DNA of 64,000 bases. Origin: Methyloligella solikamskensis (GTDB lineage: Bacteria > Pseudomonadota > Alphaproteobacteria > Rhizobiales > Methyloligellaceae). The stretch's first letter is position 1, and each line of letters starts with the position of its first letter. The notes beneath the pieces were generated by a model, which saw nothing but the letters and a program-made list of their open reading frames with translations, was not told the origin of the DNA and did not search any database. The position numbers and the translations under genes were made by a program. Below are positions 7,089 through 15,571 of this stretch, piece after piece. The DNA is taken from NCBI RefSeq assembly GCF_042676065.1, contig NZ_JBHTJO010000001.1, positions 2,232,001-2,296,000 on the forward strand, written 5' to 3'.

Positions 7089-10000
7089 ATGCGGATCGAC
7101 AGACATTTTACGCAAGGAGGCCAATCGCCTTACGACGCCATCCAGTTCAGGGATAGCGCGAGCGAGATCCGCAATCCGGACGGCTCTCTGGTCTTCTCGC
7201 TGGAGAAGTTCGGCGTGCCGGCTCATTGGAGCCAGGTGGCGGCCGATATCCTCGCCCAGAAGTATTTCCGCAAAGCGGGCGTCGCTGCGCGTCTGAAGAA
7301 GGTCGAGGAGAACGACGTTCCGTCCTGGCTGTGGCGGTCGGTCCCGGACGAGGATGCGCTTAGCGCCCTTCCCGAGGACGAGCGCTATGGCTCCGAGACG
7401 GATGCGCGCCAGGTCTTCGACCGGCTCGCCGGCACCTGGACCTATTGGGGCTGGAAGGGCGGCTATTTCTCTTCCGAGGAGGACGCGCAGGCCTTCTTCG
7501 ACGAGCACCGCTATATGCTCGCCATGCAGATGGGCGCGCCGAACAGCCCGCAGTGGTTCAACACCGGGCTGCACTGGGCCTATGGCATCGACGGTCCGGC
7601 GCAGGGTCACTTCTATGTCGATTTCCGCACCGGCGAGCTGAAGGAATCCGAATCCGCTTACGAACATCCCCAGCCCCATGCCTGCTTCATCCAGTCGGTG
7701 AACGACGATCTGGTGAATGACAGCGGCATCATGGATCTGTGGGTGCGCGAGGCGCGCCTGTTCAAATACGGCTCCGGCACCGGCTCCAACTTCTCGGCGC
7801 TGCGCGGCGAGAACGAGCCGCTCTCCGGCGGCGGCAAGTCCTCCGGCCTGATGAGCTTCCTCAAGATCGGCGACCGCGCCGCGGGCGCCATCAAGTCCGG
7901 CGGCACGACGCGGCGCGCGGCCAAGATGGTGGTAGTCGATATCGACCATCCGGACGTCGAGGACTTCATCAAGTGGAAGGTCACCGAGGAGCAGAAGGTG
8001 GCCGCGCTGGTGACCGGCTCCAAGGTTTTGTCTGAGCGCCTCAACGCGATCCTGAAATCTTGCGTGAATTGCGAGGGCGACGACAATCAGTGCTTCGACC
8101 CGAAGCACAATCCCGCCCTGAAGCGCGAGGTGAAGGCCGCGCGCAAGCTGAAGGTGCCGGACAACTATATCCGCCGGGTTATCGAGTTCGCCCGCCAGGG
8201 CTACACCTCGATCGAATTCCAGACCTACGACACGGACTGGGATTCGGAAGCCTATCGGACGGTCTCCGGCCAGAACTCGAACAACTCGGTGCGCGTGACC
8301 GACGACTTCCTCAATGCGGTCGAGGCCGACGGCGACTGGGATCTTATCCGCCGCAAGGACGGCGGCGTCGCCAAGACGGTGAAGGCGAAGGAGCTATGGG
8401 AAGAGGTCGGCGAAGCGGCCTGGTCCTGCGCCGATCCCGGCATCCAGTTCCACTCGACCATCAACGACTGGCACACCTGCCCCGCCGCAGGCGACATCCG
8501 CGCGTCCAATCCGTGCTCGGAATACATGTTCCTGGACGACACGGCCTGCAATCTCGCCTCGCTGAATCTGATGATGTTCCGGAAGAAGGACGGCAGCTTC
8601 GACATCGAGGCCTACCGTCACGCCATTCGGCTCTGGACGGTGGTGCTGGAGATCGCCGTGACCATGGCGCAGTTCCCGTCGCGCCAGATCGCGCAGCTCT
8701 CCTACGAGTACCGCACGCTGGGTCTCGGCTACGCCAATATCGGCGGGTTGCTGATGGCCTCGGGCGTTCCTTACGACTCCCAGGAAGGCCGCGCCCTTTG
8801 CGGTGCGCTGACCGCCATCATGACCGGCACGGCTTATGCGACGAGCGCGGAGATGGCCAAGGAGCTCGGAGCCTTCCCCGGCTATGGCGACAATCGCGAC
8901 GCCATGCTGCGGGTGATGCGCAATCACGCCCGGGCAGCTCGTGGCGATTACGACGGCTACGAAGCGCTCGCCACGCGGCCCGTGCCGCTGGATCACACCA
9001 GCTGCCCGCAGCCTGCCCTGATGGAAGAGGCGGTCCGCGCCTGGGAAGCCGCGGTGGCGCTCGGCGAGGCCCACGGCTATCGCAATGCACAGGCCACGGT
9101 GATCGCGCCGACCGGCACGATCGGCCTGGTTATGGATTGCGACACCACCGGCATCGAGCCCGACTTCGCGCTGGTGAAGTTCAAGAAGCTCGCCGGCGGC
9201 GGCTACTTCAAGATCATCAACCGGATGGTGCCGGAGGCTTTGCGGGTGCTCGGCTACGAAGAGGCTGATCGCAAGGAGATCATCGACTACGTGGTGGGCT
9301 ACGGCACGCTGAAGGGTGCGCCGCACATCAATCACGAGACACTGGCCGCTAAGGGCTTCACAAACGACAAGCTGGAGATCGTCGAGAAGGCGGTCGGCAC
9401 GGCCTTCGACATCAAGTTCGTCTTCAACAAGTGGACGCTGGGCGAAGAGTTCTGCACCGAGACCCTCGGGCTCGAGGCGGAGCGCCTGAACGCGCCCGAT
9501 TTCGATCTGCTCGCCGAGATCGGCTTCTCGCGCAGGGAGATCGAGGCGGCGAACGAGTATGTCTGCGGGGCGATGACGCTTGAGGGCGCGCCTGGCCTCC
9601 AGGACGAGCACCTGCCGGTGTTCGACTGCGCCACGCCGTGCGGCCGCAAGGGCAAGCGCTACCTATCGGCGGAGAGCCATATCCGCATGATGGCGGCGGC
9701 CCAGCCCTTCATCTCCGGCGCGATCTCCAAGACCATCAACATGCCGAACGATGCGACGGTGGCGGACTGCAAGGAGGCCTACATGCTCTCCTGGCGGCTG
9801 GCGCTGAAGGCCAACGCGCTCTACCGCGACGGCTCAAAGCTGTCTCAGCCGCTGAACGCGCAGCTCCTCGCCGACGACGAGGACGAGCAGGAAGAGGCGA
9901 TCCAGGAGATGGCCTCCGATCAGCCGGGCGCGCAGCGGGCGAACGTCGTCGCCGAGCGGGTCGTGGAGCGCATCATCGAACGCGCGCGGGTTCAAGCCGA

Positions 10001-10796
10001 GCGCGAGCGCCTGCCCCACCGCCGCAAGGGCTACACGCAGAAAGCCGTGGTCGGCGGTCATAAGGTCTACTTAAGAACTGGCGAGTACACCGATGGACGT
10101 TTGGGTGAGATCTTTATCGACATGCACAAGGAAGGCGCCGCCTTCCGCTCACTCATGAACAACTTCGCGATCGCGGTATCGGTTGGCTTGCAGTATGGCG
10201 TGCCGTTGGAAGAGTTTGTCGATGCTTTTACCTTCACGCGCTTTGAGCCGGCGGGTCTGGTTCGCGGTAATGAAGCGATCAAGAATGCCACTTCGATTCT
10301 TGATTACTTGTTCAGAGAGCTTGCGGTCTCTTATCTGGGTCGCTACGAGTTGGCGCATGTCGATCCCACAGAGATCGGCAGCACGACGCTGGGTTCGAGC
10401 GACGAGGACGGCGACGCGCAGACGACAGAAGCTCTCGTCTCACCAGGCTTCACACGCGGACGTCTCAGCGAGTTCCGGCGTGGGGGCCGACTCCAGGCAA
10501 AAGGGCAACAGGCCCATGCACTCAGGAGCGACACTGAAGAAGAGGCCAACGCCCAGGTCACTGGCGCTGCAGCCTCGCCCGCATCCGAGACATCACCATC
10601 GACGCCGGACTCCGACTACGTGGCGCGAGCTGTCGAAGCTCTCGCCGAGCAGCGGGGCGAGACGGACCTTATCGCCGAAGCGCGCGTTAAGGGCTATGAA
10701 GGTGAAGCGTGTTCTGAATGCGGGAACTTCACACTCGTCCGCAATGGCACCTGTCTCAAATGCGATACTTGTGGCGGAACGAGTGGCTGTTCGTAG
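7089..10796 (+). CDS. nrdJ: Vitamin B12-dependent (class II) ribonucleoside-diphosphate reductase
   Basis: A 1235-residue adenosylcobalamin-dependent enzyme that makes deoxynucleotides without oxygen or a small subunit. The long alphaproteobacterial form is seen: N-terminal MRIDRHFTQGG, GSGTGSNFSALRGENEPL, NPCSEYMFLDDTACNLASLN (about 474-493), APTGTIGLVMDCDTTGIEPDF, and INMPNDATV near 885; a TSCPD-like part follows and the protein ends in a cysteine-rich zinc-ribbon-like tail (CSECG, CLKCDTCGGTSGCS) probably supplying the reducing thiols. A gggggag ribosome site precedes the ATG. From codon about 993 (position 10065) to the end, base composition and codon use change sharply (see findings), although the reading frame is intact. 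Confidence 0.96.
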   Translation: MRIDRHFTQGGQSPYDAIQFRDSASEIRNPDGSLVFSLEKFGVPAHWSQVAADILAQKYFRKAGVAARLKKVEENDVPSWLWRSVPDEDALSALPEDERYGSETDARQVFDRLAGTWTYWGWKGGYFSSEEDAQAFFDEHRYMLAMQMGAPNSPQWFNTGLHWAYGIDGPAQGHFYVDFRTGELKESESAYEHPQPHACFIQSVNDDLVNDSGIMDLWVREARLFKYGSGTGSNFSALRGENEPLSGGGKSSGLMSFLKIGDRAAGAIKSGGTTRRAAKMVVVDIDHPDVEDFIKWKVTEEQKVAALVTGSKVLSERLNAILKSCVNCEGDDNQCFDPKHNPALKREVKAARKLKVPDNYIRRVIEFARQGYTSIEFQTYDTDWDSEAYRTVSGQNSNNSVRVTDDFLNAVEADGDWDLIRRKDGGVAKTVKAKELWEEVGEAAWSCADPGIQFHSTINDWHTCPAAGDIRASNPCSEYMFLDDTACNLASLNLMMFRKKDGSFDIEAYRHAIRLWTVVLEIAVTMAQFPSRQIAQLSYEYRTLGLGYANIGGLLMASGVPYDSQEGRALCGALTAIMTGTAYATSAEMAKELGAFPGYGDNRDAMLRVMRNHARAARGDYDGYEALATRPVPLDHTSCPQPALMEEAVRAWEAAVALGEAHGYRNAQATVIAPTGTIGLVMDCDTTGIEPDFALVKFKKLAGGGYFKIINRMVPEALRVLGYEEADRKEIIDYVVGYGTLKGAPHINHETLAAKGFTNDKLEIVEKAVGTAFDIKFVFNKWTLGEEFCTETLGLEAERLNAPDFDLLAEIGFSRREIEAANEYVCGAMTLEGAPGLQDEHLPVFDCATPCGRKGKRYLSAESHIRMMAAAQPFISGAISKTINMPNDATVADCKEAYMLSWRLALKANALYRDGSKLSQPLNAQLLADDEDEQEEAIQEMASDQPGAQRANVVAERVVERIIERARVQAERERLPHRRKGYTQKAVVGGHKVYLRTGEYTDGRLGEIFIDMHKEGAAFRSLMNNFAIAVSVGLQYGVPLEEFVDAFTFTRFEPAGLVRGNEAIKNATSILDYLFRELAVSYLGRYELAHVDPTEIGSTTLGSSDEDGDAQTTEALVSPGFTRGRLSEFRRGGRLQAKGQQAHALRSDTEEEANAQVTGAAASPASETSPSTPDSDYVARAVEALAEQRGETDLIAEARVKGYEGEACSECGNFTLVRNGTCLKCDTCGGTSGCS

Positions 10797-10831
10797 AACC
10801 AGTCAGAGACCTCGATAGGAGGGCCCACTCG

Positions 10832-11617
10832 ATGGCCATACAGAAGACCACCAAGAAGAAGCCGGCGGCTAAATCGCCGGCTTCCAAGACGTCTGCAAAG
10901 GCCACCACGGCCAAGAAGACCACGACCCGGGCCGCTGCGGCGACGAAGCCTGCGACCCGCAGCAGCGCGGCACGGAAGCCGGCCGCGAAGAAGACCACCA
11001 CAACGCGCAGCAGCACTGCGGCCAAGAAGCCCGCCGCCGCCAAGAAGCCGGCCGCGCGGAAGACAGCCGCAAAGAGCACCACCACGGCGCGGAAGACGGC
11101 TGCTGCAAAAAAGCCCGCAGCGAAGAAAACGACAACGGCCCGGAAGACCACGGCCGCGAAGAAGCCCGCCGCCCGGAAGACGGCGGCCAAGAGCACGACA
11201 ACGGCGCGCAAGACGACTGCTGCAAAGAAGCCCGCAGCGAAGAAGCCTGCGAGCCGCTCCACTGCCGCCAAGAAGCCGGCAGCCCGCAAGACGGCGACCG
11301 CCCGGAAGCCTGCCGCGGCCAAGAAGACGACAACCGCGCGCAAGACGTCTACCGCCAACAAGACCACGGCAGCGAAGAAGCCTGCCGCACGGAAGACTGC
11401 TGCCAAAAGCACGACCACGTCGCGCAGAACGTCTACGGCACGCAAGCCGGCTGCGAGCTCTTCAGCCCGCAAGCCCGTGACGGCCAAGAAGACCACGGCG
11501 AAGAAGCCGGCGGCCAAGAAGCCCACCACGCGCACGGCCGCCGCCAAGAAGTCGACGCCGCGCAAGACCGGCGCCGCGAAGACGCCGGCAGCCCGGAAGA
11601 CGACCGCAAAGAAATAG
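10832..11617 (+). CDS. Histone H1/AlgP-like lysine- and alanine-rich basic protein
   Basis: From the ATG at 10832, which has an aggagg site just upstream, the gene encodes about 261 residues made almost only of Lys, Ala, Thr, Pro, Arg and Ser. Degenerate repeats such as AAKKPAARKTA, KSTTTARKT and TTAAKKPAAK recur throughout. There is no globular domain or signal peptide. Such proteins resemble the C-terminal tail of eukaryotic histone H1 and Pseudomonas AlgP, and are thought to bind DNA or RNA nonspecifically and affect nucleoid structure. It sits 35 bases after nrdJ and may be co-transcribed with it. The repeats make the exact length prone to strain variation or assembly error. Confidence 0.88.
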   Translation: MAIQKTTKKKPAAKSPASKTSAKATTAKKTTTRAAAATKPATRSSAARKPAAKKTTTTRSSTAAKKPAAAKKPAARKTAAKSTTTARKTAAAKKPAAKKTTTARKTTAAKKPAARKTAAKSTTTARKTTAAKKPAAKKPASRSTAAKKPAARKTATARKPAAAKKTTTARKTSTANKTTAAKKPAARKTAAKSTTTSRRTSTARKPAASSSARKPVTAKKTTAKKPAAKKPTTRTAAAKKSTPRKTGAAKTPAARKTTAKK

Positions 11618-11643
11618 CGGTCGGCGAAAACCTGAGATCGAAG

Positions 11644-11680
11644 ACGGCGCGATGGGCTTGGCTCATGGCGCCGTTTTCTT
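11644..11680 (+). terminator. Rho-independent terminator after the H1-like gene
   Basis: ACGGCGC at 11644-11650 pairs with GCGCCGT at 11668-11674 and is followed by TTTTCTTT. It lies 27 bases after the stop codon, so it should end the nrdJ/H1-like transcript. Confidence 0.8.
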
Positions 11681-11802
11681 TGGAGCCGTTATCATTGCGT
11701 GTCGCGTTCTTTAAGGGCGATCTTCAGACTTCCTAAGCGTTCTTCGCCTAAACCTATGCGCGTTCCGGACCCTCGCAACAACCCTTCGATCTGGATACGC
11801 CG

Positions 11803-12243
11803 ATGCTCTACAGGCTCGCCTATTTCAGCCACGCCCGTCTCTCCGACAGCGATACGAATCCGCAAGACCAATTGCGGCAGATCCTGCTGACCGCCCGCCG
11901 CAACAATGCCGAGCGGCACATCACGGGCGCGCTGCTGTCAACGGATCGTTATTTCGCGCAAGTCCTGGAGGGCGAGGAGGATCGTGTGAAGGCGCTGTAC
12001 CAGCAGATCTGCCGGGACCCGCGCCATGAGCGTTTGACGATCCTCTCCGCAGGAGAGATCGCCGAACGACAATTCGGCCGCTGGTCCATGCGGCATCTTA
12101 CGGGCGATGCCTCGGCGAGAGATGCTATCTCGCAGCTTGCGATGCACCTGCCCCAAACTTCCGATGGCCAGGCGGCACGGTCGCTCCTTGCCACAATGGC
12201 AGACATGGTCACGAGCCCTCCCCTGAGCGAGACGCATGTCTGA
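11803..12243 (+). CDS. BLUF-domain blue-light sensor protein
   Basis: A 146-residue stand-alone BLUF (FAD-binding blue-light receptor) protein. The residues of the photocycle are present: Y7 in MLYRLAYFS, N35 in ARRNNAERHITGALL, Q53 in YFAQVLEG, W94 and M96 in FGRWSM; the N-to-Q (18) and Q-to-W (41) spacings equal those in AppA. A four-residue insertion after Y7 separates it from N35. The 45 residues after the domain hold helices but no recognised output domain, so it probably acts by binding a partner protein. No obvious partner is next door; it is flanked by the H1-like gene and a convergent CinA-like gene. Confidence 0.9.
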   Translation: MLYRLAYFSHARLSDSDTNPQDQLRQILLTARRNNAERHITGALLSTDRYFAQVLEGEEDRVKALYQQICRDPRHERLTILSAGEIAERQFGRWSMRHLTGDASARDAISQLAMHLPQTSDGQAARSLLATMADMVTSPPLSETHV

Positions 12244-12252
12244 TTGGAGGGG

Positions 12253-13029
12253 CTAGGACGTTTCCTCGTCCTCGTCGTTGTGAGGCATGTCTTCACGGAT
12301 CAGCAGCGCGAAGAGCTCCGAGACCGCTGCTTCGATCAGCGGCCCATCGGCGCTGCGGAGCACCACATAGGTGCCGACGCCGGTCTCCTCGAAAAACGGA
12401 TAGCTGCCGATCTGCACCTTCGGATGCTGCGCCTGGAGCGTGGCCAGGCCTCCGGCGACATGTCCCTCGGGGGCATCGACCCGAATGGTGCGGGTGGAGA
12501 CCGGTCGGCCCTTTTCCAGCCGCGGCAGCACGTCTTCCATCATAACCTGCATGATGCGCGGAATGCCGGCCATGACGATGACGTTCTCCAGCATGTAGCC
12601 CGGCGCCCCGGAGATCGGGTTGGCAACCAGCTCGGCGCCTTCCGGGATGCGCGCCATGCGGCGGCGGCCGGGACTCACGGGCTCGCCGGGATAGCGCTCC
12701 TCGAAGACACGCATGGCGCGGGGGTCCTCCGCGACCGGCACGTCGAAGGCCCGGCCGATGGCGTCGGTGGTGACGTCGTCATGGGTCGGCCCGATACCGC
12801 CGGTGGTGAACACGTAGCGGAAGCGCCGGCGCATGGCGTTCACGGCTTCGACGATCTCGTCTTCGATATCGGGCACCACCCGGACCTCGCGGAGCGCAAT
12901 GCCCGCCTGATCCAACGCCTTGGCGATATGGACGATGTTCGCATCCTGGGTGCGGCCGGAGAGGATCTCCTCGCCAATCACCAGGAGCGCGGCTGTGACA
13001 ATGTCTGATCCGGTGTCGGACTCTGCCAT
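12253..13029 (-). CDS. CinA/MoaB-type molybdopterin-binding domain protein
   Basis: A 258-residue protein of the competence/damage-inducible CinA N-terminal family. The MoCF-biosynth fold is shown by AALLVIGEEILSGRTQDAN at the N-terminus and the FTTGGIGPTHDDVTTDAIGRAF loop (about residues 75-95), then RMARIPEGAEL and NPISGAPGYMLENVIVMAGIP. The nicotinamide-nucleotide deamidase (PncC) half of full CinA is absent. The ATG at 13029 is preferred; the open frame that continues to 13617 runs antisense through sfsA. The family has been linked to pyridine nucleotide (ADP-ribose) hydrolysis, but the substrate here is unknown. It is divergent from sfsA with 93 bases between starts. Confidence 0.88.
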   Translation of the reverse strand: MAESDTGSDIVTAALLVIGEEILSGRTQDANIVHIAKALDQAGIALREVRVVPDIEDEIVEAVNAMRRRFRYVFTTGGIGPTHDDVTTDAIGRAFDVPVAEDPRAMRVFEERYPGEPVSPGRRRMARIPEGAELVANPISGAPGYMLENVIVMAGIPRIMQVMMEDVLPRLEKGRPVSTRTIRVDAPEGHVAGGLATLQAQHPKVQIGSYPFFEETGVGTYVVLRSADGPLIEAAVSELFALLIREDMPHNDEDEETS

Positions 13030-13122
13030 GGTCGGAAGCTCATCCCCTGCTCGTGTTCTGCTGCGCCCGATCTTGCGTACTCGATCTTGCGGCTCTCGGG
13101 CGTTCCCGCCTAGGGTCTGGGC

Positions 13123-13896
13123 ATGCTGCACGCCTACCCTTCCGACTTGATACCGGGAACGCTCATCCGCCGCTATAAGCGCTTCCTGGCCGATATTAAA
13201 CTCCAGACCGGCGAAACCGTGACCGCCCATTGCTGCAATCCCGGCGCGATGCTGGGGCTGAAAGCGGAAGGCGCGAAGGTCTGGGTCTCCCGGTCCGACA
13301 ATCCGAAGCGGAAGCTGCGCTATTCCTGGGAGCTGATCGAGGTGGATCTGGGCGAAGGCCCTGCCCTGGTCGGTATCAACACCGCTCTGCCCAACACGCT
13401 GGCCGCGGCGGCGCTCGCCCAACGGGCGATGCCGGAGCTTGCCGGTTACGCCGAGATCAGGCGCGAGGTGCGCTACGGCACCAATAGCCGGGTCGACTTT
13501 CTCCTGAGCGACGATGACGGCGCAACCTGCCACGTGGAGGTGAAGAACGTTCATCTGATGCGCGAGCCCGGCCTGGCGGAGTTTCCGGATTCGGTGACGG
13601 CGCGCGGCGCGAAGCATCTCAATGAGCTCGCCAAGGTCGCCGAGGGCGGCGGGCGGGCCGTGATGCTCTATCTGATCCAGCGGAGCGATGCGCAGCAGTT
13701 CGACATCGCCGCGGATATCGACCCGGCCTATGCGGCGGGTCTGGAGGCAGCCCAGGAGGCGGGGGTGGAGGTTCTGGCGTATGCCTGCGCCCCGAGCCTG
13801 CAGGGCTTCGAAGGCGTCGCACCTATCGCTTACGAGGGCTGCCGAAACACCTCCGCGACGCCCGCACCCGTTGCGCCAGCGGCAGTTTCACCTTAA
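13123..13896 (+). CDS. sfsA: SfsA family DNA/RNA nuclease (sugar fermentation stimulation protein)
   Basis: A 257-residue cytoplasmic protein with an N-terminal OB-fold (GTLIRRYKRFLADIKLQTGETVTAHCCNPG) and a C-terminal PD-(D/E)xK nuclease-like domain (NSRVDFLLSDDDGATCHVEVKNVHL). The E-V-K of VEVKN and the D of RVDF are the presumed metal-site residues. The usual motif HCPNTG reads HCCNPG here. The conserved SVTARGAKHLNELAKV follows. The last 25 residues are an Ala/Pro tail. It precedes map by 81 bases on the same strand. Confidence 0.92.
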   Translation: MLHAYPSDLIPGTLIRRYKRFLADIKLQTGETVTAHCCNPGAMLGLKAEGAKVWVSRSDNPKRKLRYSWELIEVDLGEGPALVGINTALPNTLAAAALAQRAMPELAGYAEIRREVRYGTNSRVDFLLSDDDGATCHVEVKNVHLMREPGLAEFPDSVTARGAKHLNELAKVAEGGGRAVMLYLIQRSDAQQFDIAADIDPAYAAGLEAAQEAGVEVLAYACAPSLQGFEGVAPIAYEGCRNTSATPAPVAPAAVSP

Positions 13897-13977
13897 GTCA
13901 GCTAAGGTCCTTCTCACGCAAGCAGAGACCATCTTATTCGAACAACGCGGCGCCTAAGGAGCGCTCCGGGAAACGGC

Positions 13978-14796
13978 ATGACCAATCTGGATTTTGCAGC
14001 GGCGCGTGACGCCAGTATCGAGCTTCACGGCCCGGAGGCCTTTGAGGGCATGCGGCGCGCGGGCAAGCTCGTGGCGGAGTGTCTCGATCTACTCGTCGAC
14101 GAGGTAAAGCCCGGCGTGACGACGGAAGCGCTGGACGAGATCGTCTATGCGTTTGCGGAGTCCCACGGCGCGATTCCCGCGACGCTGAACTATCGAGGCT
14201 ATACGAAGTCGAGCTGCATCTCCCTCAACCATGTCGTCTGTCACGGCATCCCCGGCGCGCGCGCCCTGAAGGACGGCGACGTTCTGAATATCGACGTCAC
14301 GCTGATCGTTGACGGCTGGCACGGCGATTCCAGCCGCATGTACGCGGCGGGTCCGGTAAGCCGGGCGGCGCAGCGCCTGATCGAGGTCACCCATGAATCT
14401 CTCATGCGCGGCGTGGCGGCGGTAAAGCCCGGTGCCACCACCGGAGATATCGGCCATGCCATCCAGTCTTACGCTGAAAGCGAGCGCTGCAGCGTGGTGC
14501 GCGATTTCTGCGGCCATGGGCTGGGGCGCGTCTTCCACGACCGGCCGAACATCCTGCATTACGGCCAGCCGGGCGAAGGCTTGGCGCTGCAGCCGGGCAT
14601 GCTGTTCACCATCGAGCCGATGATCAATCTCGGCAAACCGCATGTGAAGATCCTCTCCGACGGATGGACGGCGGTCACACGCGACCGCTCGCTCTCGGCG
14701 CAGTTCGAGCATACGGTGGGGGTGACGGACACGGGCTGCGAGATCTTCACCGAATCCCCGAAGGGGCTCTTCAAGCCGCCCGTACACACCAGCTGA
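13978..14796 (+). CDS. map: Type I methionyl aminopeptidase
   Basis: A 272-residue metal enzyme that removes the initiator methionine from new proteins. Pita-bread fold signatures: YRGYTKSSCISLNHVVCHGIPG (first histidine), the metal aspartates in NIDVTLIVDGWHGDSSRMY, the CGHGLGRVFHDRPNILHYG histidine segment, and FTIEPMINLG and SAQFEHTVGVT with the metal glutamates. Before it, TAAGGAG about 20 bases upstream is a possible ribosome site. radC begins 11 bases after its stop. Confidence 0.96.
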   Translation: MTNLDFAAARDASIELHGPEAFEGMRRAGKLVAECLDLLVDEVKPGVTTEALDEIVYAFAESHGAIPATLNYRGYTKSSCISLNHVVCHGIPGARALKDGDVLNIDVTLIVDGWHGDSSRMYAAGPVSRAAQRLIEVTHESLMRGVAAVKPGATTGDIGHAIQSYAESERCSVVRDFCGHGLGRVFHDRPNILHYGQPGEGLALQPGMLFTIEPMINLGKPHVKILSDGWTAVTRDRSLSAQFEHTVGVTDTGCEIFTESPKGLFKPPVHTS

Positions 14797-14806
14797 TGGG
14801 CGCCAG

Positions 14807-15502
14807 ATGGGCTTCGAGGAAGACGCCGGCAAGCCGCACTATCTCGGCCATCGTCAACGGCTGAGACAGCGCTTCCGCGAGGCCGGGCCGGACGCCCTCC
14901 CCGATTACGAGCTTCTGGAGATGATCCTGTTTCGCGCCAAGGCGCGCCAGGACACCAAGCCGCTCGCCAAGGCGCTGCTCACGCGCTTCGGCAGCTTTGC
15001 TGAGGTGATCAACGCGCCGGAGGAGCTGCTGCGGGAGATCCCCGGCCTCGGCGACGCGGCTGTCACGGAGATCAAGCTGGTGCGGGCGGCGGCGCTGCGG
15101 GTGATGCGCGCCGAGGTGCTGAACAAGCCTGTCCTGAATTCATGGTCGCAGCTATTGGATTATTGCCGCGCCGCCATGGGGTTTGAGGCGAAGGAGCAGT
15201 TCCGCATCCTGTTTCTCGACAAGCGCAACCAGGTGATCGCCGACGAAGTGCAGCAGACGGGCACCGTGGACCATACGCCTGTCTATGTGCGCGAGGTGGT
15301 GAAGCGGGCGCTGGAGCTTTCAGCCACGGCCATGGTGCTGGTGCATAATCACCCGTCCGGCGATCCGACGCCCTCGCGGGCCGATATCGAGATGACCAAG
15401 CAGATCGACCAGGCGGCGAAGAATCTCGGCATCCTGGTGCACGACCACATCATCGTGGGCCGCCAGGGACATGCGAGCTTCAAGGGGCTGGGGCTGATCT
15501 AG
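14807..15502 (+). CDS. radC: RadC family protein with JAB/MPN metalloprotease-like domain
   Basis: A 231-residue protein. An N-terminal helix-hairpin-helix region (about 25-100, DYELLEMILF and EIPGLGDAAVTEIK) precedes the JAB domain (about 105-230). The JAMM zinc motif is VLVHNHPSGDPTPSRADIEMT, with H180, H182 and D193. Although named for DNA repair, the biochemical role of RadC is not established; the JAB fold suggests a metal-dependent hydrolase. It is closely spaced to map and probably in the same transcript. Confidence 0.94.
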   Translation: MGFEEDAGKPHYLGHRQRLRQRFREAGPDALPDYELLEMILFRAKARQDTKPLAKALLTRFGSFAEVINAPEELLREIPGLGDAAVTEIKLVRAAALRVMRAEVLNKPVLNSWSQLLDYCRAAMGFEAKEQFRILFLDKRNQVIADEVQQTGTVDHTPVYVREVVKRALELSATAMVLVHNHPSGDPTPSRADIEMTKQIDQAAKNLGILVHDHIIVGRQGHASFKGLGLI

Positions 15503-15571
15503 GGCGTGCCCTATAGCCGGACGAGAAAGGCGGCACAGCACGCAGGCCAGGCCGCCCTTCCCTACCACAGG

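Noticed and set aside
10756..11565. 269-codon minus-strand frame with a very hydrophobic Val/Leu/Phe product, like a multi-pass membrane protein
   Set aside because: It is the reverse reading of the AAG/GCC repeats of the H1-like gene, which turn into Leu/Phe/Ala/Val runs.
10850..11610. Periodic AAGAAGCC-like repeats suggestive of a satellite or CRISPR
   Set aside because: The units are degenerate, without spacers of fixed length, and are explained as Lys/Ala/Pro codons of one reading frame.
12253..13617. Long minus-strand frame that would extend the CinA-like protein to 454 residues
   Set aside because: The extra 196 residues are antisense to sfsA and lack similarity; the ATG at 13029 matches the family start.
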